Source of the DNA: Siphonodentalium dalli
Lineage: Eukaryota > Mollusca > Scaphopoda > Gadilida > Siphonodentaliidae
Assembly: GCA_032622095.1 (NCBI GenBank)
Contig: CP136067.1
Coordinates: forward strand, 64,001 to 128,000
Reading direction: 5' to 3'
Length of the DNA stretch: 64,000 nt
Positions 22,491 to 35,419 of the stretch are shown piece after piece. Numbering within the stretch: the first letter of the stretch is position 1; each line of letters opens with the position of its first letter. A program made the translations under genes and the position numbers. Below the pieces are notes generated by a model that was given only the letters and a program-made list of their open reading frames with translations, did not search any database and was not told where the DNA came from.

Positions 22491-25400
22491 GCAGTGTGGT
22501 TACAGTGTCCTACCTGCAGCGTGGTTACAGTGTCCTACCTGAAGTGTGGTTACAGTGTCCTACCTGCAGTGTGGTTACAGTGTCCTACCTGCAGTGTGGT
22601 TACAGTGTCCTACCTGCAGCGTGGTTACAGTGTCCTACCTGAAGTGTGGTTACAGTGTCCTACCTGCAGTGTGGTTACAGTGTCCTACCTGCAGCGTGGT
22701 TACAGTGTCCTACCTGCAGCGTGGTTACAGTGTCCTACCTGCAGCGTGGTTACAGTGTCCTACCTGCAGCGTGGTTACAGTGTCCTACCTGCAGCGTGGT
22801 TACAGTGTCCTACCTGCAGTGTGGTTACAGTGTCCTACCTGCAGTGTGGTTACAGTGTTGGTACCCGCAGTGTGGTTACAGTGTCCTACCTGCAGTGTGG
22901 TTACAGTGTCCTACCTGCAGTGTGGTTACAGTGTCCTACCTGCAGCGTGGTTACAGTGTCCTACCTGCAGTGTGGTTACAGTGTCCTACCTGCAGTGTGG
23001 TTACAGTGTCCTACCTGCAGTGTGGTTACAGTGTCCTACCTGCAGTGTGGTTACAGTGTCCTACCTGCAGTGTGGTTACAGTGTCCTACCTGAAGTGTGG
23101 TTACAGTGTCCTACCTGCAGCGTGGTTACAGTGTCCTACCTGCAGTGTGGTTACAGTGTCCTACCTGAAGTGTGGTTACAGTGTCCTACCTGCAGCGTGG
23201 TTACAGTGTCCTACCTGCAGCGTGGTTACAGTGTCCTACCTGCAGCGTGGTTACAGTGTCCTACCTGCAGCGTGGTTACAGTGTCCTACCTGCAGCGTGG
23301 TTACAGTGTCCTACCTGCAGTGTGGTTACAGTGTCCTACCTGCAGCGTGGTTACAGTGTCCTACCTGCAGTGTGGTTACAGTGTCCTACCTGCAGCGTGG
23401 TTACAGTGTCCTACCTACAGTGTGGTTACAGTGTCCTACCTGCAGTGTGGTTACAGTGTCCTACCTGCAGTGTGGTTACAGTGTCCTACCTGCAGTGTGG
23501 TTACAGTGTCCTACCTGCAGTGTGGTTACAGTGTCCTACCTGCAGTGTGGTTACAGTGTCCTACCTGAAGTGTGGTTACAGTGTCCTACCTGAAGTGTGG
23601 TTACAGTGTCCTACCTGCAGTGTGGTTACAGTGTCCTACCTGAAGGGTGGTTACAGTGTCCTACCTGCAGCGTGGTTACAGTGTCCTACCTGCAGCGTGG
23701 TTACAGTGTCCTACCTGCAGTGTGGTTACAGTGTCCTACCTGCAGTGTGGTTACAGTGTCCTACCTGCAGTGTGGTTACAGTGTCCTACCTGCAGCGTGG
23801 TTACAGTGTCCTACCTACAGTGTGGTTACAGTGTCCTACCTGAAGTGTGGTTACAGTGTCCTACCTGCAGTGTGGTTACAGTGTCCTACCTGAAGTGTGG
23901 TTACAGTGTCCTACCTGAAGTGTGGTTACAGTGTCCTACCTGCAGCGTGGTTACAGTTTCCTACCTGCAGCGTGGTTACAGTGTCCTACCTGAAGTGTGG
24001 TTACAGTGTCCTACCTGAAGTGTGGTTACAGTGTCCTACCTGAAGTGTGGTTACAGTGTCCTACCTGCAGCGTGGTTACAGTGTCCTACCTGCAGCGTGG
24101 TTACAGTGTCCTACCTGCAGTGTGGTTACAGTGTCCTACCTGCAGTGTGGTTACAGTGTCCTACCTGAAGTGTGGTTACAGTGTCCTACCTGCAGCGTGG
24201 TTACAGTTTCCTACCTGCAGCGTGGTTACAGTTTCCTACCTGCAGCGTGGTTACAGTGTCCTACCTGCAGCGTGGTTACAGTGTCCTACCTGCAGCGTGG
24301 TTACAGTGTCCTACCTGAAGCGTGGTTACAGTGTCCTACCTGAAGTGTGGTTACAGTGTCCTACCTGCAGCGTGGTTACAGTGTCCTACCTGAAGTGTGG
24401 TTACAGTGTCCTACCTGAAGTGTGGTTACAGTGTCCTACCTGCAGTGTGGTTACAGTGTCCTACCTGCAGCGTGGTTACAGTGTCCTACCTGCAGCGTGG
24501 TTACAGTGTCCTACCTGCAGCGTGGTTACAGTGTCCTACCTGCAGTGTGGTTACAGTGTCCTACCTGAAGTGTGGTTACAGTGTCCTACCTGCAGCGTGG
24601 TTACAGTGTCCTACCTGCAGCGTGGTTACAGTGTCCTACCTGCAGCGTGGTTACAGTGTCCTACCTGCAGCGTGGTTACAGTGTCCTACCTGAAGTGTGG
24701 TTACAGTGTCCTACCTGAAGTGTGGTTACAGTGTCCTACCTGAAGCGTGGTTACAGTGTCCTACCTGCAGCGTGGTTACAGTGTCCTACCTGCAGTGTGG
24801 TTACAGTGTCCTACCTGAAGTGTGGTTACAGTGTCCTACCTGAAGTGTGGTTACAGTGTCCTACCTGAAGTGTGGTTACAGTGTCCTACCTGCAGCGTGG
24901 TTACAGTGTCCTACCTGCAGCGTGGTTACAGTGTCCTACCTGAAGTGTGGTTACAGTGTCCTACCTGAAGTGTGGTTACAGTGTCCTACCTGCAGCGTGG
25001 TTACAGTGTCCTACCTGCAGTGTGGTTACAGTGTCCTACCTGAAGTGTGGTTACAGTGTCCTACCTGAAGTGTGGTTACAGTGTCCTACCTGAAGTGTGG
25101 TTACAGTGTCCTACCTGCAGCGTGGTTACAGTGTCCTACCTGCAGCGTGGTTACAGTGTCCTACCTGAAGTGTGGTTACAGTGTCCTACCTGAAGTGTGG
25201 TTACAGTGTCCTACCTGCAGCGTGGTTACAGTGTCCTACCTGCAGCGTGGTTACAGTGTCCTACCTGCAGCGTGGTTACAGTGTCCTACCTGCAGCGTGG
25301 TTACAGTGTCCTACCTGAAGTGTGGTTACAGTGTCCTACCTGAAGTGTGGTTACAGTGTCCTACCTGCAGCGTGGTTACAGTGTCCTACCTGCAGCGTGG

Positions 25401-26039
25401 TTACAGTGTCCTACCTGCAGCGTGGTTACAGTGTCCTACCTGCAGCGTGGTTACAGTGTCCTACCTGCAGCGTGGTTACAGTGTCCTACCTGAAGTGTGG
25501 TTACAGTGTCCTACCTGAAGTGTGGTTACAGTGTCCTACCTGCAGCGTGGTTACAGTGTCCTACCTGAAGTGTGGTTACAGTGTCCTACCTGCAGCGTGG
25601 TTACAGTGTCCTACCTGAAGGGTGGTTACAGTGTCCTACCTGCAGCGTGGTTACAGTGTCCTACCTGAAGGGTGGTTACAGTGTCCTACCTGCAGCGTGG
25701 TTACAGTGTCCTACCTGCAGCGTGGTTACAGTGTCCTACCTGCAGCGTGGTTACAGTGTCCTACCTGAAGTGTGGTTACAGTGTCCTACCTGCAGCGTGG
25801 TTACAGTGTCCTACCTGCAGCGTGGTTACAGTGTCCTACCTGAAGTGTGGTTACAGTGTCCTACCTGCAGCGTGGTTACAGTGTCCTACCTGCAGTGTGG
25901 TTACAGTGTCCTACCTGAAGTGTGGTTACAGTGTCCTACCTGAAGTGTGGTTACAGTGTCCTACCTGCAGCGTGGTTACAGTGTCCTACCTGAAGTGTGG
26001 TTACAGTGTCCTACCTGCAGCGTGGTTACAGTGTCCTAC

Positions 26040-29000
26040 CTGAAGTGTGGTTACAGTGTCCTACCTGAAGTGTGGTTACAGTGTCCTACCTGCAGCGTGG
26101 TTACAGTGTCCTACCTGAAGTGTGGTTACAGTGTCCTACCTGCAGCGTGGTTACAGTGTCCTACCTGCAGCGTGGTTACAGTGTCCTACCTGAAGTGTGG
26201 TTACAGTGTCCTACCTGAAGTGTGGTTACAGTGTCCTACCTGCAGCGTGGTTACAGTGTCCTACCTGAAGTGTGGTTACAGTGTCCTACCTGAAGTGTGG
26301 TTACAGTGTCCTACCTGCAGCGTGGTTACAGTGTCCTACCTGAAGGGTGGTTACAGTGTCCTACCTGCAGCGTGGTTACAGTGTCCTACCTGCAGCGTGG
26401 TTACAGTGTCCTACCTGCAGCGTGGTTACAGTGTCCTACCTGAAGGGTGGTTACAGTGTCCTACCTGCAGCGTGGTTACAGTGTCCTACCTGAAGTGTGG
26501 TTACAGTGTCCTACCTGCAGCGTGGTTACAGTGTCCTACCTGCAGCGTGGTTACAGTGTCCTACCTGAAGGGTGGTTACAGTGTCCTACCTGCAGCGTGG
26601 TTACAGTGTCCTACCTGAAGTGTGGTTACAGTGTCCTACCTGCAGCGTGGTTACAGTGTCCTACCTGAAGTGTGGTTACAGTGTCCTACCTGCAGCGTGG
26701 TTACAGTGTCCTACCTGCAGCGTGGTTACAGTGTCCTACCTGAAGGGTGGTTACAGTGTCCTACCTGCAGCGTGGTTACAGTGTCCTACCTGCAGCGTGG
26801 TTACAGTGTCCTACCTGAAGTGTGGTTACAGTGTCCTACCTGAAGTGTGGTTACAGTGTCCTACCTGAAGTGTGGTTACAGTGTCCTACCTGCAGCGTGG
26901 TTACAGTGTCCTACCTGAAGTGTGGTTACAGTGTCCTACCTGCAGCGTGGTTACAGTGTCCTACCTGCAGCGTGGTTACAGTGTCCTACCTGAAGGGTGG
27001 TTACAGTGTCCTACCTGCAGCGTGGTTACAGTGTCCTACCTGCAGCGTGGTTACAGTGTCCTACCTGAAGTGTGGTTACAGTGTCCTACCTGAAGTGTGG
27101 TTACAGTGTCCTACCTGAAGTGTGGTTACAGTGTCCTACCTGCAGCGTGGTTACAGTGTCCTACCTGAAGTGTGGTTACAGTGTCCTACCTGCAGCGTGG
27201 TTACAGTGTCCTACCTGCAGCGTGGTTACAGTGTCCTACCTGAAGTGTGGTTACAGTGTCCTACCTGAAGTGTGGTTACAGTGTCCTACCTGAAGTGTGG
27301 TTACAGTGTCCTACCTGAAGTGTGGTTACAGTGTCCTACCTGCAGCGTGGTTACAGTGTCCTACCTGAAGTGTGGTTACAGTGTCCTACCTGAAGTGTGG
27401 TTACAGTGTCCTACCTGAAGTGTGGTTACAGTGTCCTACCTGCAGCGTGGTTACAGTGTCCTACCTGCAGCGTGGTTACAGTGTCCTACCTGCAGCGTGG
27501 TTACAGTGTCCTACCTGAAGTGTGGTTACAGTGTCCTACCTGAAGTGTGGTTACAGTGTCCTACCTGCAGCGTGGTTACAGTGTCCTACCTGCAGCGTGG
27601 TTACAGTGTCCTACCTGCAGTGTGGTTACAGTGTCCTACCTGCAGCGTGGTTACAGTGTCCTACCTGCAGCGTGGTTACAGTGTCCTACCTGCAGCGTGG
27701 TTACAGTGTCCTACCTGAAGTGTGGTTACAGTGTCCTACCTGCAGTGTGGTTACAGTGTCCTACCTGCAGCGTGGTTACAGTGTCCTACCTGCAGCGTGG
27801 TTACAGTGTCCTACCTGAAGTGTGGTTACAGTGTCCTACCTGCAGCGTGGTTACAGTGTCCTACCTGAAGTGTGGTTACAGTGTCCTACCTGCAGCGTGG
27901 TTACAGTGTCCTACCTGCAGCGTGGTTACAGTGTCCTACCTGAAGTGTGGTTACAGTGTCCTACCTGCAGCGTGGTTACAGTGTCCTACCTGAAGTGTGG
28001 TTACAGTGTCCTACCTGCAGCGTGGTTACAGTGTCCTACCTGCAGCGTGGTTACAGTGTCCTACCTGCAGCGTGGTTACAGTGTCCTACCTGCAGCGTGG
28101 TTACAGTGTCCTACCTGCAGCGTGGTTACAGTGTCCTACCTGAAGTGTGGTTACAGTGTCCTACCTGAAGTGTGGTTACAGTGTCCTACCTGCAGCGTGG
28201 TTACAGTGTCCTACCTGAAGTGTGGTTACAGTGTCCTACCTGAAGTGTGGTTACAGTGTCCTACCTGCAGCGTGGTTACAGTGTCCTACCTGCAGCGTGG
28301 TTACAGTGTCCTACCTGCAGCGTGGTTACAGTGTCCTACCTGAAGTGTGGTTACAGTGTCCTACCTGCAGCGTGGTTACAGTGTCCTACCTGAAGTGTGG
28401 TTACAGTGTCCTACCTGCAGCGTGGTTACAGTGTCCTACCTGCAGCGTGGTTACAGTGTCCTACCTGCAGCGTGGTTACAGTGTCCTACCTGAAGTGTGG
28501 TTACAGTGTCCTACCTGAAGTGTGGTTACAGTGTCCTACCTGAAGTGTGGTTACAGTGTCCTACCTGCAGCGTGGTTACAGTGTCCTACCTGAAGTGTGG
28601 TTACAGTGTCCTACCTGCAGCGTGGTTACAGTGTCCTACCTGCAGCGTGGTTACAGTGTCCTACCTGCAGCGTGGTTACAGTGTCCTACCTGAAGTGTGG
28701 TTACAGTGTCCTACCTGAAGTGTGGTTACAGTGTCCTACCTGAAGTGTGGTTACAGTGTCCTACCTGCAGCGTGGTTACAGTGTCCTACCTGCAGCGTGG
28801 TTACAGTGTCCTACCTGCAGCGTGGTTACAGTGTCCTACCTGCAGCGTGGTTACAGTGTCCTACCTGCAGCGTGGTTACAGTGTCCTACCTGCAGCGTGG
28901 TTACAGTGTCCTACCTGCAGCGTGGTTACAGTGTCCTACCTGCAGCGTGGTTACAGTGTCCTACCTGCAGCGTGGTTACAGTGTCCTACCTGCAGCGTGG

Positions 29001-32000
29001 TTACAGTGTCCTACCTGCAGCGTGGTTACAGTGTCCTACCTGCAGCGTGGTTACAGTGTCCTACCTGAAGTGTGGTTACAGTGTCCTACCTGAAGTGTGG
29101 TTACAGTGTCCTACCTGCAGCGTGGTTACAGTGTCCTACCTGAAGTGTGGTTACAGTGTCCTACCTGCAGCGTGGTTACAGTGTCCTACCTGCAGCGTGG
29201 TTACAGTGTCCTACCTGAAGTGTGGTTACAGTGTCCTACCTGAAGTGTGGTTACAGTGTCCTACCTGCAGCGTGGTTACAGTGTCCTACCTGAAGTGTGG
29301 TTACAGTGTCCTACCTGAAGTGTGGTTACAGTGTCCTACCTGCAGCGTGGTTACAGTGTCCTACCTGAAGGGTGGTTACAGTGTCCTACCTGCAGCGTGG
29401 TTACAGTGTCCTACCTGCAGCGTGGTTACAGTGTCCTACCTGCAGCGTGGTTACAGTGTCCTACCTGAAGGGTGGTTACAGTGTCCTACCTGCAGCGTGG
29501 TTACAGTGTCCTACCTGAAGTGTGGTTACAGTGTCCTACCTGCAGCGTGGTTACAGTGTCCTACCTGCAGCGTGGTTACAGTGTCCTACCTGAAGGGTGG
29601 TTACAGTGTCCTACCTGCAGCGTGGTTACAGTGTCCTACCTGAAGTGTGGTTACAGTGTCCTACCTGCAGCGTGGTTACAGTGTCCTACCTGAAGTGTGG
29701 TTACAGTGTCCTACCTGCAGCGTGGTTACAGTGTCCTACCTGCAGCGTGGTTACAGTGTCCTACCTGAAGGGTGGTTACAGTGTCCTACCTGCAGCGTGG
29801 TTACAGTGTCCTACCTGCAGCGTGGTTACAGTGTCCTACCTGAAGTGTGGTTACAGTGTCCTACCTGAAGTGTGGTTACAGTGTCCTACCTGAAGTGTGG
29901 TTACAGTGTCCTACCTGCAGCGTGGTTACAGTGTCCTACCTGAAGTGTGGTTACAGTGTCCTACCTGCAGCGTGGTTACAGTGTCCTACCTGAAGTGTGG
30001 TTACAGTGTCCTACCTGCAGCGTGGTTACAGTGTCCTACCTGAAGGGTGGTTACAGTGTCCTACCTGCAGCGTGGTTACAGTGTCCTACCTGCAGCGTGG
30101 TTACAGTGTCCTACCTGAAGTGTGGTTACAGTGTCCTACCTGAAGTGTGGTTACAGTGTCCTACCTGAAGTGTGGTTACAGTGTCCTACCTGCAGCGTGG
30201 TTACAGTGTCCTACCTGAAGTGTGGTTACAGTGTCCTACCTGCAGCGTGGTTACAGTGTCCTACCTGCAGCGTGGTTACAGTGTCCTACCTGAAGTGTGG
30301 TTACAGTGTCCTACCTGAAGTGTGGTTACAGTGTCCTACCTGAAGTGTGGTTACAGTGTCCTACCTGAAGTGTGGTTACAGTGTCCTACCTGCAGCGTGG
30401 TTACAGTGTCCTACCTGAAGTGTGGTTACAGTGTCCTACCTGAAGTGTGGTTACAGTGTCCTACCTGAAGTGTGGTTACAGTGTCCTACCTGCAGCGTGG
30501 TTACAGTGTCCTACCTGCAGCGTGGTTACAGTGTCCTACCTGCAGCGTGGTTACAGTGTCCTACCTGAAGTGTGGTTACAGTGTCCTACCTGAAGTGTGG
30601 TTACAGTGTCCTACCTGCAGCGTGGTTACAGTGTCCTACCTGCAGCGTGGTTACAGTGTCCTACCTGCAGTGTGGTTACAGTGTCCTACCTGCAGCGTGG
30701 TTACAGTGTCCTACCTGCAGCGTGGTTACAGTGTCCTACCTGCAGCGTGGTTACAGTGTCCTACCTGAAGTGTGGTTACAGTGTCCTACCTGCAGTGTGG
30801 TTACAGTGTCCTACCTGCAGCGTGGTTACAGTGTCCTACCTGCAGCGTGGTTACAGTGTCCTACCTGAAGTGTGGTTACAGTGTCCTACCTGCAGCGTGG
30901 TTACAGTGTCCTACCTGAAGTGTGGTTACAGTGTCCTACCTGCAGCGTGGTTACAGTGTCCTACCTGCAGCGTGGTTACAGTGTCCTACCTGAAGTGTGG
31001 TTACAGTGTCCTACCTGCAGCGTGGTTACAGTGTCCTACCTGAAGTGTGGTTACAGTGTCCTACCTGCAGCGTGGTTACAGTGTCCTACCTGCAGCGTGG
31101 TTACAGTGTCCTACCTGCAGCGTGGTTACAGTGTCCTACCTGCAGCGTGGTTACAGTGTCCTACCTGCAGCGTGGTTACAGTGTCCTACCTGAAGTGTGG
31201 TTACAGTGTCCTACCTGAAGTGTGGTTACAGTGTCCTACCTGCAGCGTGGTTACAGTGTCCTACCTGAAGTGTGGTTACAGTGTCCTACCTGAAGTGTGG
31301 TTACAGTGTCCTACCTGCAGCGTGGTTACAGTGTCCTACCTGCAGCGTGGTTACAGTGTCCTACCTGCAGCGTGGTTACAGTGTCCTACCTGAAGTGTGG
31401 TTACAGTGTCCTACCTGCAGCGTGGTTACAGTGTCCTACCTGAAGTGTGGTTACAGTGTCCTACCTGCAGCGTGGTTACAGTGTCCTACCTGCAGCGTGG
31501 TTACAGTGTCCTACCTGCAGCGTGGTTACAGTGTCCTACCTGAAGTGTGGTTACAGTGTCCTACCTGAAGTGTGGTTACAGTGTCCTACCTGAAGTGTGG
31601 TTACAGTGTCCTACCTGCAGCGTGGTTACAGTGTCCTACCTGAAGTGTGGTTACAGTGTCCTACCTGCAGCGTGGTTACAGTGTCCTACCTGCAGCGTGG
31701 TTACAGTGTCCTACCTGCAGCGTGGTTACAGTGTCCTACCTGAAGTGTGGTTACAGTGTCCTACCTGAAGTGTGGTTACAGTGTCCTACCTGAAGTGTGG
31801 TTACAGTGTCCTACCTGCAGCGTGGTTACAGTGTCCTACCTGCAGCGTGGTTACAGTGTCCTACCTGCAGCGTGGTTACAGTGTCCTACCTGCAGCGTGG
31901 TTACAGTGTCCTACCTGCAGCGTGGTTACAGTGTCCTACCTGCAGCGTGGTTACAGTGTCCTACCTGCAGCGTGGTTACAGTGTCCTACCTGCAGCGTGG

Positions 32001-32200
32001 TTACAGTGTCCTACCTGCAGCGTGGTTACAGTGTCCTACCTGCAGCGTGGTTACAGTGTCCTACCTGCAGCGTGGTTACAGTGTCCTACCTGCAGCGTGG
32101 TTACAGTGTCCTACCTGAAGTGTGGTTACAGTGTCCTACCTGAAGTGTGGTTACAGTGTCCTACCTGAAGTGTGGTTACAGTGTCCTACCTGAAGTGTGG
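26040..32200. repeat. Two tandem 3.05-kb higher-order blocks in the 25-bp array
   Basis: The order of unit types at about 26040-29065 repeats at about 29065-32200. The offset is 3,025 bp (121 units) in the first part and 3,050 bp (122 units) from about 27070 onward, so one unit was gained or lost. Boundaries are approximate. Confidence 0.85.
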
Positions 32201-35200
32201 TTACAGTGTCCTACCTGCAGCGTGGTTACAGTGTCCTACCTGAAGTGTGGTTACAGTGTCCTACCTGCAGCGTGGTTACAGTGTCCTACCTGCAGCGTGG
32301 TTACAGTGTCCTACCTGAAGCGTGGTTACAGTGTCCTACCTGCAGCGTGGTTACAGTGTCCTACCTGAAGCGTGGTTACAGTGTCCTACCTGCAGCGTGG
32401 TTACAGTGTCCTACCTGCAGCGTGGTTACAGTGTCCTACCTGCAGCGTGGTTACAGTGTCCTACCTGCAGTGTGGTTACAGTGTCCTACCTGAAGTGTGG
32501 TTACAGTGTCCTACCTGCAGCGTGGTTACAGTGTCCTACCTGAAGTGTGGTTACAGTGTCCTACCTGCAGCGTGGTTACAGTGTCCTACCTGCAGCGTGG
32601 TTACAGTGTCCTACCTGCAGCGTGGTTACAGTGTCCTACCTGCAGCGTGGTTACAGTGTCCTACCTGAAGCGTGGTTACAGTGTCCTACCTGAAGTGTGG
32701 TTACAGTGTCCTACCTGCAGCGTGGTTACAGTGTCCTACCTGAAGCGTGGTTACAGTGTCCTACCTGAAGTGTGGTTACAGTGTCCTACCTGCAGCGTGG
32801 TTACAGTGTCCTACCTGCAGCGTGGTTACAGTGTCCTACCTGAAGTGTGGTTACAGTGTCCTACCTGCAGCGTGGTTACAGTGTCCTACCTGAAGCGTGG
32901 TTACAGTGTCCTACCTGAAGTGTGGTTACAGTGTCCTACCTGCAGCGTGGTTACAGTGTCCTACCTGAAGCGTGGTTACAGTGTCCTACCTGAAGTGTGG
33001 TTACAGTGTCCTACCTGCAGCGTGGTTACAGTGTCCTACCTGCAGCGTGGTTACAGTGTCCTACCTGAAGCGTGGTTACAGTGTCCTACCTGCAGCGTGG
33101 TTACAGTGTCCTACCTGCAGCGTGGTTACAGTGTCCTACCTGCAGTGTGGTTACAGTGTCCTACCTGCAGCGTGGTTACAGTGTCCTACCTGAAGCGTGG
33201 TTACAGTGTCCTACCTGAAGGGTGGTTACAGTGTCCTACCTGCAGCGTGGTTACAGTGTCCTACCTGAAGCGTGGTTACAGTGTCCTACCTGCAGCGTGG
33301 TTACAGTGTCCTACCTGAAGCGTGGTTACAGTGTCCTACCTGAAGGGTGGTTACAGTGTCCTACCTGCAGCGTGGTTACAGTGTCCTACCTGAAGCGTGG
33401 TTACAGTGTCCTACCTGAAGTGTGGTTACAGTGTCCTACCTGCAGCGTGGTTACAGTGTCCTACCTGCAGCGTGGTTACAGTGTCCTACCTGAAGCGTGG
33501 TTACAGTGTCCTACCTGCAGCGTGGTTACAGTGTCCTACCTGCAGCGTGGTTACAGTGTCCTACCTGAAGGGTGGTTACAGTGTCCTACCTGAAGCGTGG
33601 TTACAGTGTCCTACCTGAAGGGTGGTTACAGTGTCCTACCTGCAGCGTGGTTACAGTGTCCTACCTGAAGCGTGGTTACAGTGTCCTACCTGCAGCGTGG
33701 TTACAGTGTCCTACCTGAAGCGTGGTTACAGTGTCCTACCTGAAGGGTGGTTACAGTGTCCTACCTGCAGCGTGGTTACAGTGTCCTACCTGAAGCGTGG
33801 TTACAGTGTCCTACCTGAAGTGTGGTTACAGTGTCCTACCTGCAGCGTGGTTACAGTGTCCTACCTGCAGCGTGGTTACAGTGTCCTACCTGAAGCGTGG
33901 TTACAGTGTCCTACCTGCAGCGTGGTTACAGTGTCCTACCTGCAGCGTGGTTACAGTGTCCTACCTGCAGCGTGGTTACAGTGTCCTACCTGAAGGGTGG
34001 TTACAGTGTCCTACCTGCAGCGTGGTTACAGTGTCCTACCTGAAGCGTGGTTACAGTGTCCTACCTGAAGTGTGGTTACAGTGTCCTACCTGCAGCGTGG
34101 TTACAGTGTCCTACCTGCAGCGTGGTTACAGTGTCCTACCTGAAGCGTGGTTACAGTGTCCTACCTGCAGCGTGGTTACAGTGTCCTACCTGCAGCGTGG
34201 TCACAGTGTCCTACCTGCAGTGTGGTTACAGTGTCCTACCTGCAGCGTGGTTACAGTGTCCTACCTGCAGCGTGGTTACAGTGTCCTACCTGCAGCGTGG
34301 TTACAGTGTCCTACCTGCAGCGTGGTTACAGTGTCCTACCTGCAGCGTGGTTACAGTGTCCTACCTGAAGCGTGGTTACAGTGTCCTACCTGCAGTGTGG
34401 TTACAGTGTCCTACCTGCAGCGTGGTTACAGTGTCCTACCTGCAGCGTGGTTACAGTGTCCTACCTGCAGCGTGGTTACAGTGTCCTACCTGAAGCGTGG
34501 TTACAGTGTCCTACCTGCAGTGTGGTTACAGTGTCCTACCTGAAGCGTGGTTACAGTGTCCTACCTGCAGCGTGGTTACAGTGTCCTACCTGAAGCGTGG
34601 TTACAGTGTCCTACCTGAAGGGTGGTTACAGTGTCCTACCTGCAGCGTGGTTACAGTGTCCTACCTGCAGCGTGGTTACAGTGTCCTACCTGAAGTGTGG
34701 TTACAGTGTCCTACCTGCAGCGTGGTTACAGTGTCCTACCTGCAGCGTGGTTACAGTGTCCTACCTGCAGCGTGGTTACAGTGTCCTACCTGAAGTGTGG
34801 TTACAGTGTCCTACCTGAAGTGTGGTTACAGTGTCCTACCTGAAGTGTGGTTACAGTGTCCTACCTGCAGCGTGGTTACAGTGTCCTACCTGCAGCGTGG
34901 TTACAGTGTCCTACCTGCAGCGTGGTTACAGTGTCCTACCTGAAGGGTGGTTACAGTGTCCTACCTGAAGTGTGGTTACAGTGTCCTACCTGCAGCGTGG
35001 TTACAGTGTCCTACCTGAAGGGTGGTTACAGTGTCCTACCTGAAGGGTGGTTACAGTGTCCTACCTGAAGGGTGGTTACAGTGTCCTACCTGCAGCGTGG
35101 TTACAGTGTCCTACCTGAAGCGTGGTTACAGTGTCCTACCTGCAGCGTGGTTACAGTGTCCTACCTGCAGCGTGGTTACAGTGTCCTACCTGAAGTGTGG

Positions 35201-35419
35201 TTACAGTGTCCTACCTGCAGCGTGGTTACAGTGTCCTACCTGAAGTGTGGTTACAGTGTCCTACCTGCAGCGTGGTTACAGTGTCCTACCTGCAGCGTGG
35301 TTACAGTGTCCTACCTGCAGCGTGGTTACAGTGTCCTACCTGAAGTGTGGTTACAGTGTCCTACCTGAAGTGTGGTTACAGTGTCCTACCTGCAGCGTGG
35401 TTACAGTGTCCTACCTGAA

